DNA from: an uncultured Bacilli bacterium
GTDB lineage: Bacteria > Bacillota_I > Bacilli_A > RFN20 > CAG-826
DNA length: 64,000 bases
Reading direction: 5' to 3'
Assembly (NCBI GenBank): GCA_934725985.1
Contig: CAKVCX010000001.1
Span: forward strand, 372,001-436,000
Each line of letters opens with the position of its first letter. Position 1 is the first letter of the stretch. The notes under the pieces were generated by a model. That model saw only the letters and a list, made by a program, of their open reading frames with translations, had not been told where the DNA came from and did no database searches. Positions 16,740 to 25,224 of this stretch are shown here, in pieces. Position numbers and translations under genes: made by a program.

Positions 16740-18203
16740 TTAAATTGTTTTAGTGGTGTCGATTAATTTAGCGTTGCCAATAAAGTTTCTAACAGAAGAG
16801 GCGGCGCTGATAGCGGATTCTTTTGAAGGATAAGTCTCACCCATGACAAGCACAGCCCCATTTTCACTATAGACACGGAATTGATATCTATTTTGTTTAT
16901 CTCTAGAAATAGACATAGAACCAGCTATAACCTTGTTTTTAATGTTCTCAATAGCTTTAGTTACTGCATTTTTCGAGGAATAGGTAGTAGTAGAAAATAA
17001 AAGCACACCATTAGAAGCTAATAAACGTCCTTTCCATTTTTTTGTCTCTTCATCTATGTAAAGTTCAATCTTCCCATTATTGGAAGGATTTATAGGAGGA
17101 AGATCGACTTTCCATTCCCTGATTTCGTTTTCAGGAATGCCATCTAAATCTACCTCTTTATGAGCTTTATAGAATTTTGTAACAGAACTTAAAGCATTTT
17201 GGGCTGACAAAAGGGTTGGATAAATTTCTCCAGCTACCACAAGACGAGAATCATTGGATGTATAGATCCTAAATTGGGAAAAGCCATTTTTATCAGTCAC
17301 TATCTTTTTAGATCCTTCTTTAACATTTTTCCTTAAGGTTGCGATTCCATTATGCGCGCCTTCTCTAGTTTTATATGAAGAGGAGACCAATAAAATTTCA
17401 CCATTATTTGCTTTTAAACGATATTTATAAAAACCGGCTTCAGGGAATACTTCATATTTTCCCACTTGGCGATTGTTCTTTTGTTTAATCTCCAATTCAC
17501 TAGAAGCTTCTACATTTTTTTCTTCCTTTGTAGGGGGCATTTCGTTAGCTAAAGGCTCTTTATTTTCCTGCCTTTTTTTAGTTTCAAGAGCAGGCTTAGT
17601 CACACTTTTTTCTTCTACGTTAGGAGCATTATCGGCTTCATTGTTTTCTTTATCAATAGGAGTATCTAGAGCAGACTCAAGTGGTTCTTTTATTTCTTCT
17701 ACTTTTTCTTGTTTAATTTCAACCTTATTAGAAGAAGTTTTCTCACTCTTACTAGAGACAGCGAAAGCAAATCTAAACGAGGCAACAGCAAGGCAAAGCA
17801 AAACGGCAGCCAATGTAATATATAAAATAGATGCCTCGGCTAAAGTTAAAGATGCAAGAACGCCAGCGAAAGCAAACAAGGAGGCAATAAGAAATCCTAG
17901 TAATCCAATTAGTATCTTCGCTCTTTTTCTTGCAAACATCCCAATTAAGCCAACTAAGAAACAAGCAATAAAAAGATAGCCCCAAATGCTATCAACCAAA
18001 GCCATAGCCTTAAAAAGCCCTTCTGAATAGGGAGAGTAATTAAAAGCAACTACGTTCTTAAGATGAGAAAGTAATCCATTATTCTCCGCAAAGAAAGTGT
18101 CTTTACTTAAAATAATGAAAGTCGCTTCAATAGATGATAAGACGATAATCAAGGCAAAAATCACCCATGTAATAATAGAAATTCTTTTTTCTTTTTGTTC
18201 CAT
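16740..18203 (-). CDS. Membrane protein with four YegP/DUF1508-like modules
   Basis: A 487-aa protein. Four membrane helices occupy about residues 13-33, 68-90, 95-120 and 124-148. A Glu/Lys-rich linker follows to about 235, then two tandem pairs of YegP-like (DUF1508) beta-alpha modules. Each module shows the pattern FRxxLxxxNG...LVxSxxYxxxxxAxxAIxxxK; examples are YKYRLKANNGEILLVSSSY and YQFRVYSENGAVLVMGETY. In other proteins such modules are short soluble repeats of unknown role; anchoring four on a membrane domain is unusual. The ribosome site AGAAGGG precedes the ATG, and a terminator follows. Function unknown. Confidence 0.72.
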   Translation of the reverse strand: MEQKEKRISIITWVIFALIIVLSSIEATFIILSKDTFFAENNGLLSHLKNVVAFNYSPYSEGLFKAMALVDSIWGYLFIACFLVGLIGMFARKRAKILIGLLGFLIASLFAFAGVLASLTLAEASILYITLAAVLLCLAVASFRFAFAVSSKSEKTSSNKVEIKQEKVEEIKEPLESALDTPIDKENNEADNAPNVEEKSVTKPALETKKRQENKEPLANEMPPTKEEKNVEASSELEIKQKNNRQVGKYEVFPEAGFYKYRLKANNGEILLVSSSYKTREGAHNGIATLRKNVKEGSKKIVTDKNGFSQFRIYTSNDSRLVVAGEIYPTLLSAQNALSSVTKFYKAHKEVDLDGIPENEIREWKVDLPPINPSNNGKIELYIDEETKKWKGRLLASNGVLLFSTTTYSSKNAVTKAIENIKNKVIAGSMSISRDKQNRYQFRVYSENGAVLVMGETYPSKESAISAASSVRNFIGNAKLIDTTKTI

Positions 18204-18456
18204 AAAATTTTCCCTTCTTTTATGTAGACAATATTATTTTTCCCACTTTTATAAAATAAAACAATACATAAAAATTCATTATTTCTAGTCAAATGTAAAA
18301 AGCAACCAAAAATCAATACACGTGTTAACTATTTTTGAAAACGGAAAAATTATAACAATAAAAGTATCGATAAATAAATGGTTTTATACGAATCTTAGCA
18401 ACTTAATATATACACGACTAAGCTTATTTATTTCTTTATATTAAGATATTTAAAAA

Positions 18457-18479
18457 GCCCATAAGTTTTTCTTACGGGC
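18457..18479 (-). terminator. Rho-independent terminator of the tldD-tldE operon
   Basis: On the minus strand GCCCGTAAG pairs with CTTATGGGC over five A residues, followed by TTTTTA. It lies right after the tldE stop. The remaining intergenic sequence to 18203 is AT-rich, with no other structure seen. Confidence 0.85.
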
Positions 18480-18487
18480 CAATAAAT

Positions 18488-19810
18488 TCATTTTCCCCCG
18501 ATGGAAAGTTTCTTTATATAAGCATCTCCGACTGAAATTGAAGAAGAATCAAGCTCATTTCTATTCGAAAATCCCTTTAAATCCTTAAACAAAGTAAGCA
18601 AATTGCCTGATATTGTAATTAGATTTAATGGTTCTTCTATTTTCCCGTTTCTAATCATATATCCTTCAGCTTGACAGGAAAAATTACCAGAATTAGCATT
18701 CATCCCTGTTCCTAAGCCGGCAATTTCTGTAATGTATACTCCTTCTTTAATTGGCGAGATTAGCTCATCAAAACTTTGTCGCCCTGGTTTAACAAAAATA
18801 TTACCAAAGTCGGTTCCTATTTTTGAGCCTTCCCAAACACCATTCCCGGTAGAATTTGTCTTATCTATAAATGCGGTTTCCCTATTATAAAAATAAGATT
18901 TTAAAATACCATTTTTAATTATGACCTTATTCATGGTAGCAACGCCTTCATCATCGAAATAAGAGAAGAAAACATTTTTGGCTAAAGGTTTCTCCTCAAT
19001 TGTTAATTTAGAGGAAGCAACTTTTTCATTTAATTTTCCTTCTAGAAAAGAGGAATGGCGTTGCACTTCATCGGCGATTGCAGATTGAAGGAAATAAGTA
19101 ATTAAATCAGAAACAATGGATTTATCTAAAACTGTTGGATATTTCTTAGAAGCACAAGGTTTCCCATTGAATTTTGAAATAGTCTTCTTGACTATACTTT
19201 GAGCAAATTCTTTAGGATTGAACTTTGAAATATCATTGCCAAAATAGACATCATAATAAGTCTTGGTTTCATTATTTTCCCTTGCAACCGCTCCGCCAAC
19301 AATGGTAGCAAAATTATTCTTTTGACTAAGTTTTAGACCAAATGAATTATAAAATTCGGTACTTGTTTCTCTTTCGGAATAAGAAACCCCGTCGGCATCG
19401 CTAACACGTTTATCCGCTTTATATATTTCATCTTCAAATTCTTTTAATAAAGCTAACTTCTTTTCTATAGGCATAGAAGAGAGTTCCTTATTGAAGACAT
19501 TTCTTTTCTTATATTTAGGCGACCCTTCAAATAGTCCTATCGCGTTTTTCTTTTCTGAATAAGTAGCAGTCAAAATTATTTGTTCGGTTAAGAATTCAAA
19601 GGCACCTTTATCAAGTTTTTCAGTACGTCCATAACCGAATTTGCCCTCATAAATCCCACAAGCTACCAATGATTGGCTAGAAGAAACTTTATAATTATCT
19701 ATTTCATGGTGAAATAGCTTTATCCCAATACTTGAACTTTTAAAGACTTGAATTTGAGATTGGGTAATGCCTTTGCTTTTGGCTAAATCAAAAAATTTTT
19801 GGCAGTTCAT
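18488..19810 (-). CDS. tldE: TldE/PmbA subunit of the TldD-TldE metalloprotease
   Basis: A 440-aa PmbA-family protein. In the known heterodimer TldE lacks the zinc-binding motif and supports TldD, which carries the active site and degrades unfolded or leader peptides. It has the characteristic C-terminal part with GLGTGMNANSGNFSC and the ending DAYIKKLSIGGK. Its ATG overlaps the tldD stop as ATGA. The order tldD-tldE with a shared terminator fits a single operon. Confidence 0.9.
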   Translation of the reverse strand: MNCQKFFDLAKSKGITQSQIQVFKSSSIGIKLFHHEIDNYKVSSSQSLVACGIYEGKFGYGRTEKLDKGAFEFLTEQIILTATYSEKKNAIGLFEGSPKYKKRNVFNKELSSMPIEKKLALLKEFEDEIYKADKRVSDADGVSYSERETSTEFYNSFGLKLSQKNNFATIVGGAVARENNETKTYYDVYFGNDISKFNPKEFAQSIVKKTISKFNGKPCASKKYPTVLDKSIVSDLITYFLQSAIADEVQRHSSFLEGKLNEKVASSKLTIEEKPLAKNVFFSYFDDEGVATMNKVIIKNGILKSYFYNRETAFIDKTNSTGNGVWEGSKIGTDFGNIFVKPGRQSFDELISPIKEGVYITEIAGLGTGMNANSGNFSCQAEGYMIRNGKIEEPLNLITISGNLLTLFKDLKGFSNRNELDSSSISVGDAYIKKLSIGGK

Positions 19811-21216
19811 TCTAATTTGCCTCCACGTCCACCGACTGTAATTTCTTTAATTCTAATAGTAGGTTGCCCTACATTTACTGGTACAAGCCCAGACAAAGAG
19901 CCACACATCCCTTGTCCTAAAGCAACATCATTGCCTACGCGGTCGATATTCATCAATACCTCTTTTCCAGATCCAATTAAAGTACAGCCTTTTACTGGCT
20001 CGCAAATTTTTCCATCGCGAATAATATAAGCTTCGCTTGCAGAAAAATTAAATTCCCCGGTTGAAGGTTCAACAGAACCTCCACCGAAGTCTGCAACATA
20101 AATGCCTAGCTTAGTATCTTTAATGATATCTTTGGGATCATCTTTCCCTTTTGCAATATAGGTATTAGACATTCTAGAAGTAGGAGCATATCTATAATTT
20201 TGTCTTCTAGAACAGCCATTTGGTTCCATATTGAGTCTTCTACCATTTGCCTTATCTACTAAAAAGCCAACGCAAACGCCATCCTTAATTAGTTGATTTT
20301 TTTCAGTAACGTGTCCTTCGGAATCAATATTATTCGACCCCCATTCATTAGGTAAGGTTCCATCATCATAAGCAGAAACAATATTGGAAGCGATTTGCTC
20401 GCCTATTGAATCAGAAAATACTGATAAATGTTTAGCGGTGGCCGTTGCTTCTAAGGAATGACCGCAAGCCTCATGGAAAATAACGCCTCCCCACCCATTT
20501 GTAATGACAACAGGATACCTACCGGAAGGACATTCTTTTGCATTTAACATCATTACGGCTTTTTCACCAATTTCCTTTGCTTTCTTTTTATAATCGAGAA
20601 TATCTGTAAAATAATGCCAGCCGTCATATCTTCCAGGTCCTGAAAAACTAGTTTCTATAGAACCGTTTTCACCACTAGCAAGAGCCATCATGGTTAAACG
20701 GCCCCTCTCTTCAAAATTCTCGAATTGTTTTGCTTCATTTGATTCGGCTATGAACAATTCAATTTTCTTTCTATAACTAGAGAAAGAATCCACAATACGA
20801 ACCAATTTTGTGGAAACGCTTTTAGTAATTTCGTAACATTGTTTTAAATAAGCTATTTTTTCTTCTGGTTTTACTTGGTCTAGATGATCGCTAATTTTGT
20901 TAATTATTTTAACTTTTTCTTTCTTTATCGAATCTACTTTTATTGCTCTTTCACCCTGAAAACTTGAAGATAGCTTATTAGCTAAATCCAATAGGCTTTT
21001 TCTTGATAAATCAGATGTATAGCCATAAACAGAAGCAAAACCTTTCAAAATCCTTATCCCTGCTCCATAAGATAAGGTACTTCCAACGCTTTCAACCTTG
21101 CCATTTTCTAATGAAAAGGCAGAAGAAAGGGTCTCTTCTAAATAAATTTCAGCATAATCGCCACCAGATGATAACGAAGCATTTAATACATCCAAGGCAA
21201 CGGATTTAGATATCAT
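19807..21216 (-). CDS. tldD: TldD metalloprotease subunit
   Basis: A 469-aa zinc metalloprotease subunit. The HExxxH zinc motif is present in IFHEACGHSLEA near residue 235. The glycine-rich C-terminus has YVADFGGGSVEPSTGEF. It forms a heterodimer with TldE. The start has a good ribosome site (GAGGAG). On the minus strand TTGTAG (21274-21279), 16 bases and TACACT (21252-21257) form a plausible promoter. Substrates in this organism are unknown; relatives act on peptide natural products and unfolded peptides. Confidence 0.92.
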   Translation of the reverse strand: MISKSVALDVLNASLSSGGDYAEIYLEETLSSAFSLENGKVESVGSTLSYGAGIRILKGFASVYGYTSDLSRKSLLDLANKLSSSFQGERAIKVDSIKKEKVKIINKISDHLDQVKPEEKIAYLKQCYEITKSVSTKLVRIVDSFSSYRKKIELFIAESNEAKQFENFEERGRLTMMALASGENGSIETSFSGPGRYDGWHYFTDILDYKKKAKEIGEKAVMMLNAKECPSGRYPVVITNGWGGVIFHEACGHSLEATATAKHLSVFSDSIGEQIASNIVSAYDDGTLPNEWGSNNIDSEGHVTEKNQLIKDGVCVGFLVDKANGRRLNMEPNGCSRRQNYRYAPTSRMSNTYIAKGKDDPKDIIKDTKLGIYVADFGGGSVEPSTGEFNFSASEAYIIRDGKICEPVKGCTLIGSGKEVLMNIDRVGNDVALGQGMCGSLSGLVPVNVGQPTIRIKEITVGGRGGKLE

Positions 21217-21415
21217 GAATTACTCCTCGTTCACTTTTAAGTGCGTTTAATAGTGTATCTTTAAAATCAATAACTACAATAAATTTATAAATGACCTTTC
21301 TTAAAATAAGGAAGTCAAATCCAAACAAAATAATTATTAGAAATAAAACGTCACATTAGTTAAACCAATTTAAATGACTTTTTATTTAACACATTTAGAA
21401 CGTGGAAAATTAATA

Positions 21416-21444
21416 TTGAAGGAAATAGCAAATTCGTGTATCTT
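21416..21444 (+). promoter_or_regulatory. rpmE promoter
   Basis: TTGAAG (21416-21421), 17 bases, TATCTT (21439-21444). This predicts a leader of about 45-50 bases before the rpmE start. Confidence 0.6.
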
Positions 21445-21460
21445 ATCTACCGAACTCTCT

Positions 21461-21479
21461 GTGTGGCAGCTTGCCATAC
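21461..21479 (+). promoter_or_regulatory. rpmE leader hairpin
   Basis: GTGTGGCA and TGCCATAC form an 8-bp stem (one G-U pair) with a 3-base loop, ending 5 bases before the AAAGGAG ribosome site. Its place fits an L31 autoregulatory leader, a class known from several phyla. I cannot confirm that it matches a described L31 leader family. Confidence 0.5.
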
Positions 21480-21499
21480 GGCGAAAGGAGTAAATGGAC

Positions 21500-21718
21500 A
21501 TGAAAAAAGAAATCCATCCGGACTATCACAAGTGCATCGTTACCTGCACTACCTGCGGTTCCACATTTGAAACCGGCTCTACCTTAGACGAAATCAAGGT
21601 TGATACCTGCTCAAATTGCCACCCATTCTATACCGGAAAGCAACGTTTTGTCGCTAACGACGGAAGAATCGATCGTTTCAACAAAAAACTTGCCAAGTCT
21701 AATCAAAACAAGAAATAA
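21500..21718 (+). CDS. rpmE: 50S ribosomal protein L31, zinc type
   Basis: A 72-aa L31. It keeps the zinc-binding cysteines: one in KCIVTC, the CTTC pair, and CSNC before HPFYTGKQ. It therefore belongs to the C+ type used when zinc is sufficient. I choose the second ATG (21500), which has ideal spacing from AAAGGAG; the ATG at 21494 is too close. Codon use is visibly more G+C-rich than in neighbours, as expected for a highly expressed gene. Confidence 0.95.
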   Translation: MKKEIHPDYHKCIVTCTTCGSTFETGSTLDEIKVDTCSNCHPFYTGKQRFVANDGRIDRFNKKLAKSNQNKK

Positions 21719-21744
21719 ACAATATTGTTTATAAATGGTAAAAT

Positions 21745-21775
21745 AACCGCGCATAAAAACGCGGTTTTATTTTTC
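21745..21775 (+). terminator. Rho-independent terminator between rpmE and metG
   Basis: AACCGCG and CGCGGTT pair over an 8-base A-rich loop, followed by TTATTTTT. The metG ribosome site GAGGTT begins directly after it. Confidence 0.8.
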
Positions 21776-21787
21776 GAGGTTAAAATT

Positions 21788-23398
21788 ATGTCAAATAAAA
21801 AGTTTTATATTACTACCCCAATATATTATCCAAGTGCCTCCCCACATTTAGGACACGCTTATTGCACGACTATGTGCGACATCATAGCTAGAGGAAAAAG
21901 ATTAAGGGGATTTGACACTTATTTTTTAACCGGCACTGATGAACATGGCGAAAAAATAGAAAAAAACGCCAAAGCAAAAGGAGTGACCCCTCAACAATTC
22001 GTTGATGAAGTGGCAACTAAGTTTAAAGACCTATGGAAAGCCATGTATATATCTAACGATGACTTTATTAGGACAACCGATAAAAGACACGTCGAAACCG
22101 TTACAAAGATTTTTTCTCGTTTGTTAGAACAAGACGATATCTATCTTTCATCTTATACCGGCTGGTATTGTGTCCATGAAGAAACCTACTGGACCGAAAC
22201 CCAAGTCGGGGAAGAGCATTTATGCCCTGAATGCCATAGACCAGTAGAGAAAAAAGATGAACCGGCTTATTTTTATAGATGCCAAAAATATGTTGATTCT
22301 TTGCTAAAGTATTACGAAGAAAACCCAAAGTTCATAACCCCGGAAAATAGAAAAAACGAAATGATTAATACTTTCATTAAGCCAGGGCTACAGGATTTAT
22401 GCGTATCTAGGACTTCCTTTACTTGGGGAATACCAGTTAAAGAAAATCCAAAACATGTCATTTATGTTTGGCTAGACGCCTTAACAAATTACATTACGGC
22501 TTTAGGGTATCTACAAAAAGACGATTCAAAATTTAAAAAATATTGGCAAGATGAAAATTGCGAAGTAGTTCATGTCATCGGGGCCGATATAACTAGATTC
22601 CATACTATTTATTGGCCGATGTTCCTTGAATCATTGGGATTAAGAAAACCTAATAGGATTTTTGTCCACGGTTTGTTAATGATGAAAGATGGAAAAATGT
22701 CTAAATCAAAAGGCAATACCATTTCAGCTTATCCGTTGATTGAAAGATATGGAGTAGACGCAGTTAGGTATTACATGGCCCTAGAAATTCCTTTTGGCAT
22801 GGATGGAGTATTTACTCCTGAACAATTTGTCATGAGGATTAACCAAGATTTAGCCAACAATTTAGGCAATTTATTAAATAGAACCGTTTCAATGATTAAT
22901 AAATATTTTAATGGCATTATTCCTTCCTTTAAATCTAACATAACCCCACTAGATAAAGAGTTAGAAGAAATGTTGAATACTACAATCGCTAAATATGAAA
23001 CTCTTTCTGATGATTTAAAGGTAACCGAAGCCTATACCGAAGTCATGAATCTAGTTAGCAGGGCCAATAAATATATAGAAGAAACAACGCCTTGGTCATT
23101 AGCAAAAGATGAGAATAAAAAAGAACAACTAGAATCAGTTATGTCCCATCTTTCGTTCGTTTTATTTGTCGCCGGAATGTTACTAAAACCAATTCTAGTT
23201 ACCAAATCAGATAAGATTTTCGACCAATTAGGGTTAAAAGAAGAAATGCGTGTATACGAAAACATACATAATCCTTCCTGTTTAAATAATCTAAAAGTTG
23301 AAAAAGGAGAGCAATTATTCCCACGTTTAGACAGCGAAAGCGAAATTCAGGCCATAACATCAATGATGAATGGGCCAAAAGAAAAGGCTGCTGCTTAA
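21788..23398 (+). CDS. metG: Methionyl-tRNA synthetase
   Basis: A class I aminoacyl-tRNA synthetase of 536 aa. The HIGH-like signature is HLGHAY and the KMSKS loop is KMSKSKGN. A connective-peptide metal knuckle is seen as CPEC. The C-terminal EMAP-type tRNA-binding domain is absent, so this is the short form. I start at the ATG at 21788, preceded by GAGGTT; the longer frame would include the rpmE terminator. The stop overlaps the rlmD start as TAATG. Confidence 0.96.
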   Translation: MSNKKFYITTPIYYPSASPHLGHAYCTTMCDIIARGKRLRGFDTYFLTGTDEHGEKIEKNAKAKGVTPQQFVDEVATKFKDLWKAMYISNDDFIRTTDKRHVETVTKIFSRLLEQDDIYLSSYTGWYCVHEETYWTETQVGEEHLCPECHRPVEKKDEPAYFYRCQKYVDSLLKYYEENPKFITPENRKNEMINTFIKPGLQDLCVSRTSFTWGIPVKENPKHVIYVWLDALTNYITALGYLQKDDSKFKKYWQDENCEVVHVIGADITRFHTIYWPMFLESLGLRKPNRIFVHGLLMMKDGKMSKSKGNTISAYPLIERYGVDAVRYYMALEIPFGMDGVFTPEQFVMRINQDLANNLGNLLNRTVSMINKYFNGIIPSFKSNITPLDKELEEMLNTTIAKYETLSDDLKVTEAYTEVMNLVSRANKYIEETTPWSLAKDENKKEQLESVMSHLSFVLFVAGMLLKPILVTKSDKIFDQLGLKEEMRVYENIHNPSCLNNLKVEKGEQLFPRLDSESEIQAITSMMNGPKEKAAA

Positions 23399-24768
23399 TG
23401 AAACAAACAAGCCAAAAACAAATATTGACTGGAAAATGCTTTGATCTTTCCTTTGAGGGAAAGGGAGTATTTAAAGATGGCAATACCATTGTTTTTGTTG
23501 ATGGTATGTTTCCTAACGAAGAAGGGGAAATTGAAATACTTTACAAAAGAAACGGAGCTTTATTTGGAAAAGTAAAAAAACTAACAAAAGTGTCACCGAA
23601 TAGAATTCAGCCAAAATGTACAGTTTGTTCATCTTGTGGAGGGTGCTGTTTTCAACAATTAGAATATAAAGCCCAGTTAGAATACAAAACTAATAAAGTA
23701 AAAGAGCAATTTAAAAAGATTGCCAAAATGGATGTTGATGTAAATCCATGTATCGGCATGGATGACCCTTATTTTTATAGAAACAAAATCCAAATGCCTT
23801 TTGGCAAAGATAATAAAGGCAATCCTTACTGCGGATTCTATAAAGCCTCTACCCATGTAATTGTTCCAATCGATATTTGTTATATTGAAGACAAGAGATC
23901 AGAGCACATCCTTTCATCTATAAAATCATTATTAAAATCTTTTAAAATAGAGCCATATAACGAAGATGAAAAATGGGGAATATTAAGACACGTCCTCATT
24001 AAAACCTCTTTCTATAAGAAAGAAATCATGGTTGTGTTGGTAACTGCCATTGATTCTTTTCCTAGTAGGAATAATTTTGTTAAAGCCTTAATAAAACTTT
24101 GCCCAGAAATTACTACCGTGGTGCAAAACATTAATTCTAGATCTACTAATGTAATATTGGGAGAGAAAGAACATATCCTATATGGAAAAGGATATATTGA
24201 GGATTCTTTATGTGGGGTTACTTTTCAAATCTCCTCCAAATCTTTTTACCAAACTAATCCCATAATGACAGAAAAGCTATATTCTTACGCGATAGAAAAG
24301 GCAAATTTAAGTAAAAATGAAGTGGCTTTCGACGCTTATTCAGGAATTGGTACAATCGGTTTGATAGCATCAAAGAGTGCAAAAGAAATAATTTCGGTTG
24401 AATTAGTTCCTCAAGCAGTTAAAGACGGAATTAAAAATGCGAAAAAAAATAATATAAATAATTTTAAGATGTATTGTGATGACGCTTCTTCTTTTATGGC
24501 TAAAATGGCCACGAATAATCAAGGCGTGGATGTATTATTTATGGATCCGCCAAGAAAAGGTTCAGATGAAAGGTTCCTAAAGGCCTTATTAAAATTAAAG
24601 CCCAAAAAAATAGTCTATGTTTCTTGCGATCCGACCACTTTAGCAAGAGATATTTCTTATATCAACCAATCTTACAAAATAGAAGACATTCAGCCTTTTG
24701 ATATGTTTCCTCAAACTTTTCATGTTGAGACTGTAGTGTTGCTTTGTCGCAAAAATGGCAAAAAATAG
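23398..24768 (+). CDS. rlmD: 23S rRNA (uracil-5-)-methyltransferase, RlmD/RumA family
   Basis: A 456-aa SAM-dependent methyltransferase. It has an N-terminal TRAM domain (about 1-60) and an Fe-S cluster cysteine set starting with CSSCGGCC. The SAM motif is DAYSGIGTIGL. The catalytic motifs are MDPPRKG and VSCDPTTLARD, with the nucleophile Cys in VSCDP. The protein ends HVETVVLLCRKNGKK. The coding DNA for exactly this last stretch is the left boundary of a repeated accessory element: it recurs at 26693 and 33721, and in diverged form at 28848. It is the second gene of the metG operon. Confidence 0.93.
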   Translation: MKQTSQKQILTGKCFDLSFEGKGVFKDGNTIVFVDGMFPNEEGEIEILYKRNGALFGKVKKLTKVSPNRIQPKCTVCSSCGGCCFQQLEYKAQLEYKTNKVKEQFKKIAKMDVDVNPCIGMDDPYFYRNKIQMPFGKDNKGNPYCGFYKASTHVIVPIDICYIEDKRSEHILSSIKSLLKSFKIEPYNEDEKWGILRHVLIKTSFYKKEIMVVLVTAIDSFPSRNNFVKALIKLCPEITTVVQNINSRSTNVILGEKEHILYGKGYIEDSLCGVTFQISSKSFYQTNPIMTEKLYSYAIEKANLSKNEVAFDAYSGIGTIGLIASKSAKEIISVELVPQAVKDGIKNAKKNNINNFKMYCDDASSFMAKMATNNQGVDVLFMDPPRKGSDERFLKALLKLKPKKIVYVSCDPTTLARDISYINQSYKIEDIQPFDMFPQTFHVETVVLLCRKNGKK

Positions 24769-24789
24769 CCAAAAATCGATAAAATTTGA

Positions 24790-24830
24790 TGGATTTCCTT
24801 CTTCCCAAAATGAGGGAAATCCATTTTTTT
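24790..24830 (+). terminator. Rho-independent terminator of rlmD, inside the repeat
   Basis: TGGATTTCC and GGAAATCCA form a perfect 9-bp stem followed by seven T. It is weaker but recognisable in copies 2 and 3. Confidence 0.85.
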
Positions 24831-24984
24831 GTCGAGAAAACCGCCCAAAACCCGGTAAAGCGGTAAAAATATGGCCTTTACTCGTATGGGGAAATAGGTC
24901 GACGCTAAAAATGCACGCCCATCCTACCTCATATCGGCACGAGAATAGGCGACTAGTACCTGTACACAATGGAAGGAACAGGTG

Positions 24985-25010
24985 AAAAAGCCCGTAATCA
25001 TTGGCTTTTT
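24985..25010 (+). terminator. Second hairpin with T-run in repeat copy 1
   Basis: AAAAAGCC pairs with GGCTTTTT over a 10-base loop. It could terminate a short transcript from within the repeat. The stem is degraded in the other copies. Confidence 0.4.
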
Positions 25011-25151
25011 CTGGGAATTCGTGATTTCTTCATTTTTTGCATTTTTCGGATACTGTGCAACCATACACCCAACCCGAAAGATCGTTTTTCGGCCTAAAAA
25101 GGGGCAAAACAGGGGTATAGTTTGATTGGTATGAGAGTAGGGTTCCCTTTG

Positions 25152-25201
25152 AACTCACAAAACTACTAAAAATAGTAAAAATGTGAGTTATGCACTATAA
25201 T
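25152..25201 (+). promoter_or_regulatory. Inverted repeat and -10 of the first DUF4143 ATPase gene
   Basis: AACTCACA (25152-25159) and TGTGAGTT (25182-25189) form an 8-base inverted repeat with a 22-base AT-rich centre. TATAAT follows at 25196-25201. The dyad covers the -35 area and is a candidate operator. Confidence 0.55.
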
Positions 25202-25224
25202 ATTAGTATTAAGGAGGAACATCC

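Larger units (their letters stand above)
24721..25126 (+). repeat. Module left end, copy 1 (contains the rlmD 3' end)
   Basis: About 405 bp, largely conserved with copies at 26693-27097 and 33721-34126. It starts inside rlmD. It includes the rlmD terminator, the conserved block GTATGGGGAAATAGGTC, a CCTGT...ACAGG pair, and a second hairpin at 24985-25010. Beyond the repeat the sequence to 25224 holds the promoter and dyad of the next gene. On the minus strand an open frame persists through all three copies, but I do not call it a gene. Confidence 0.85.

Noticed and set aside
24640..24969. Minus-strand frame as a real gene (also in repeat copies at 26669-26938 and 33742-34050)
   Set aside because: It is conserved in all copies, but it overlaps the rlmD end and its terminator hairpin and has no ribosome site; kept only as a question in the findings.
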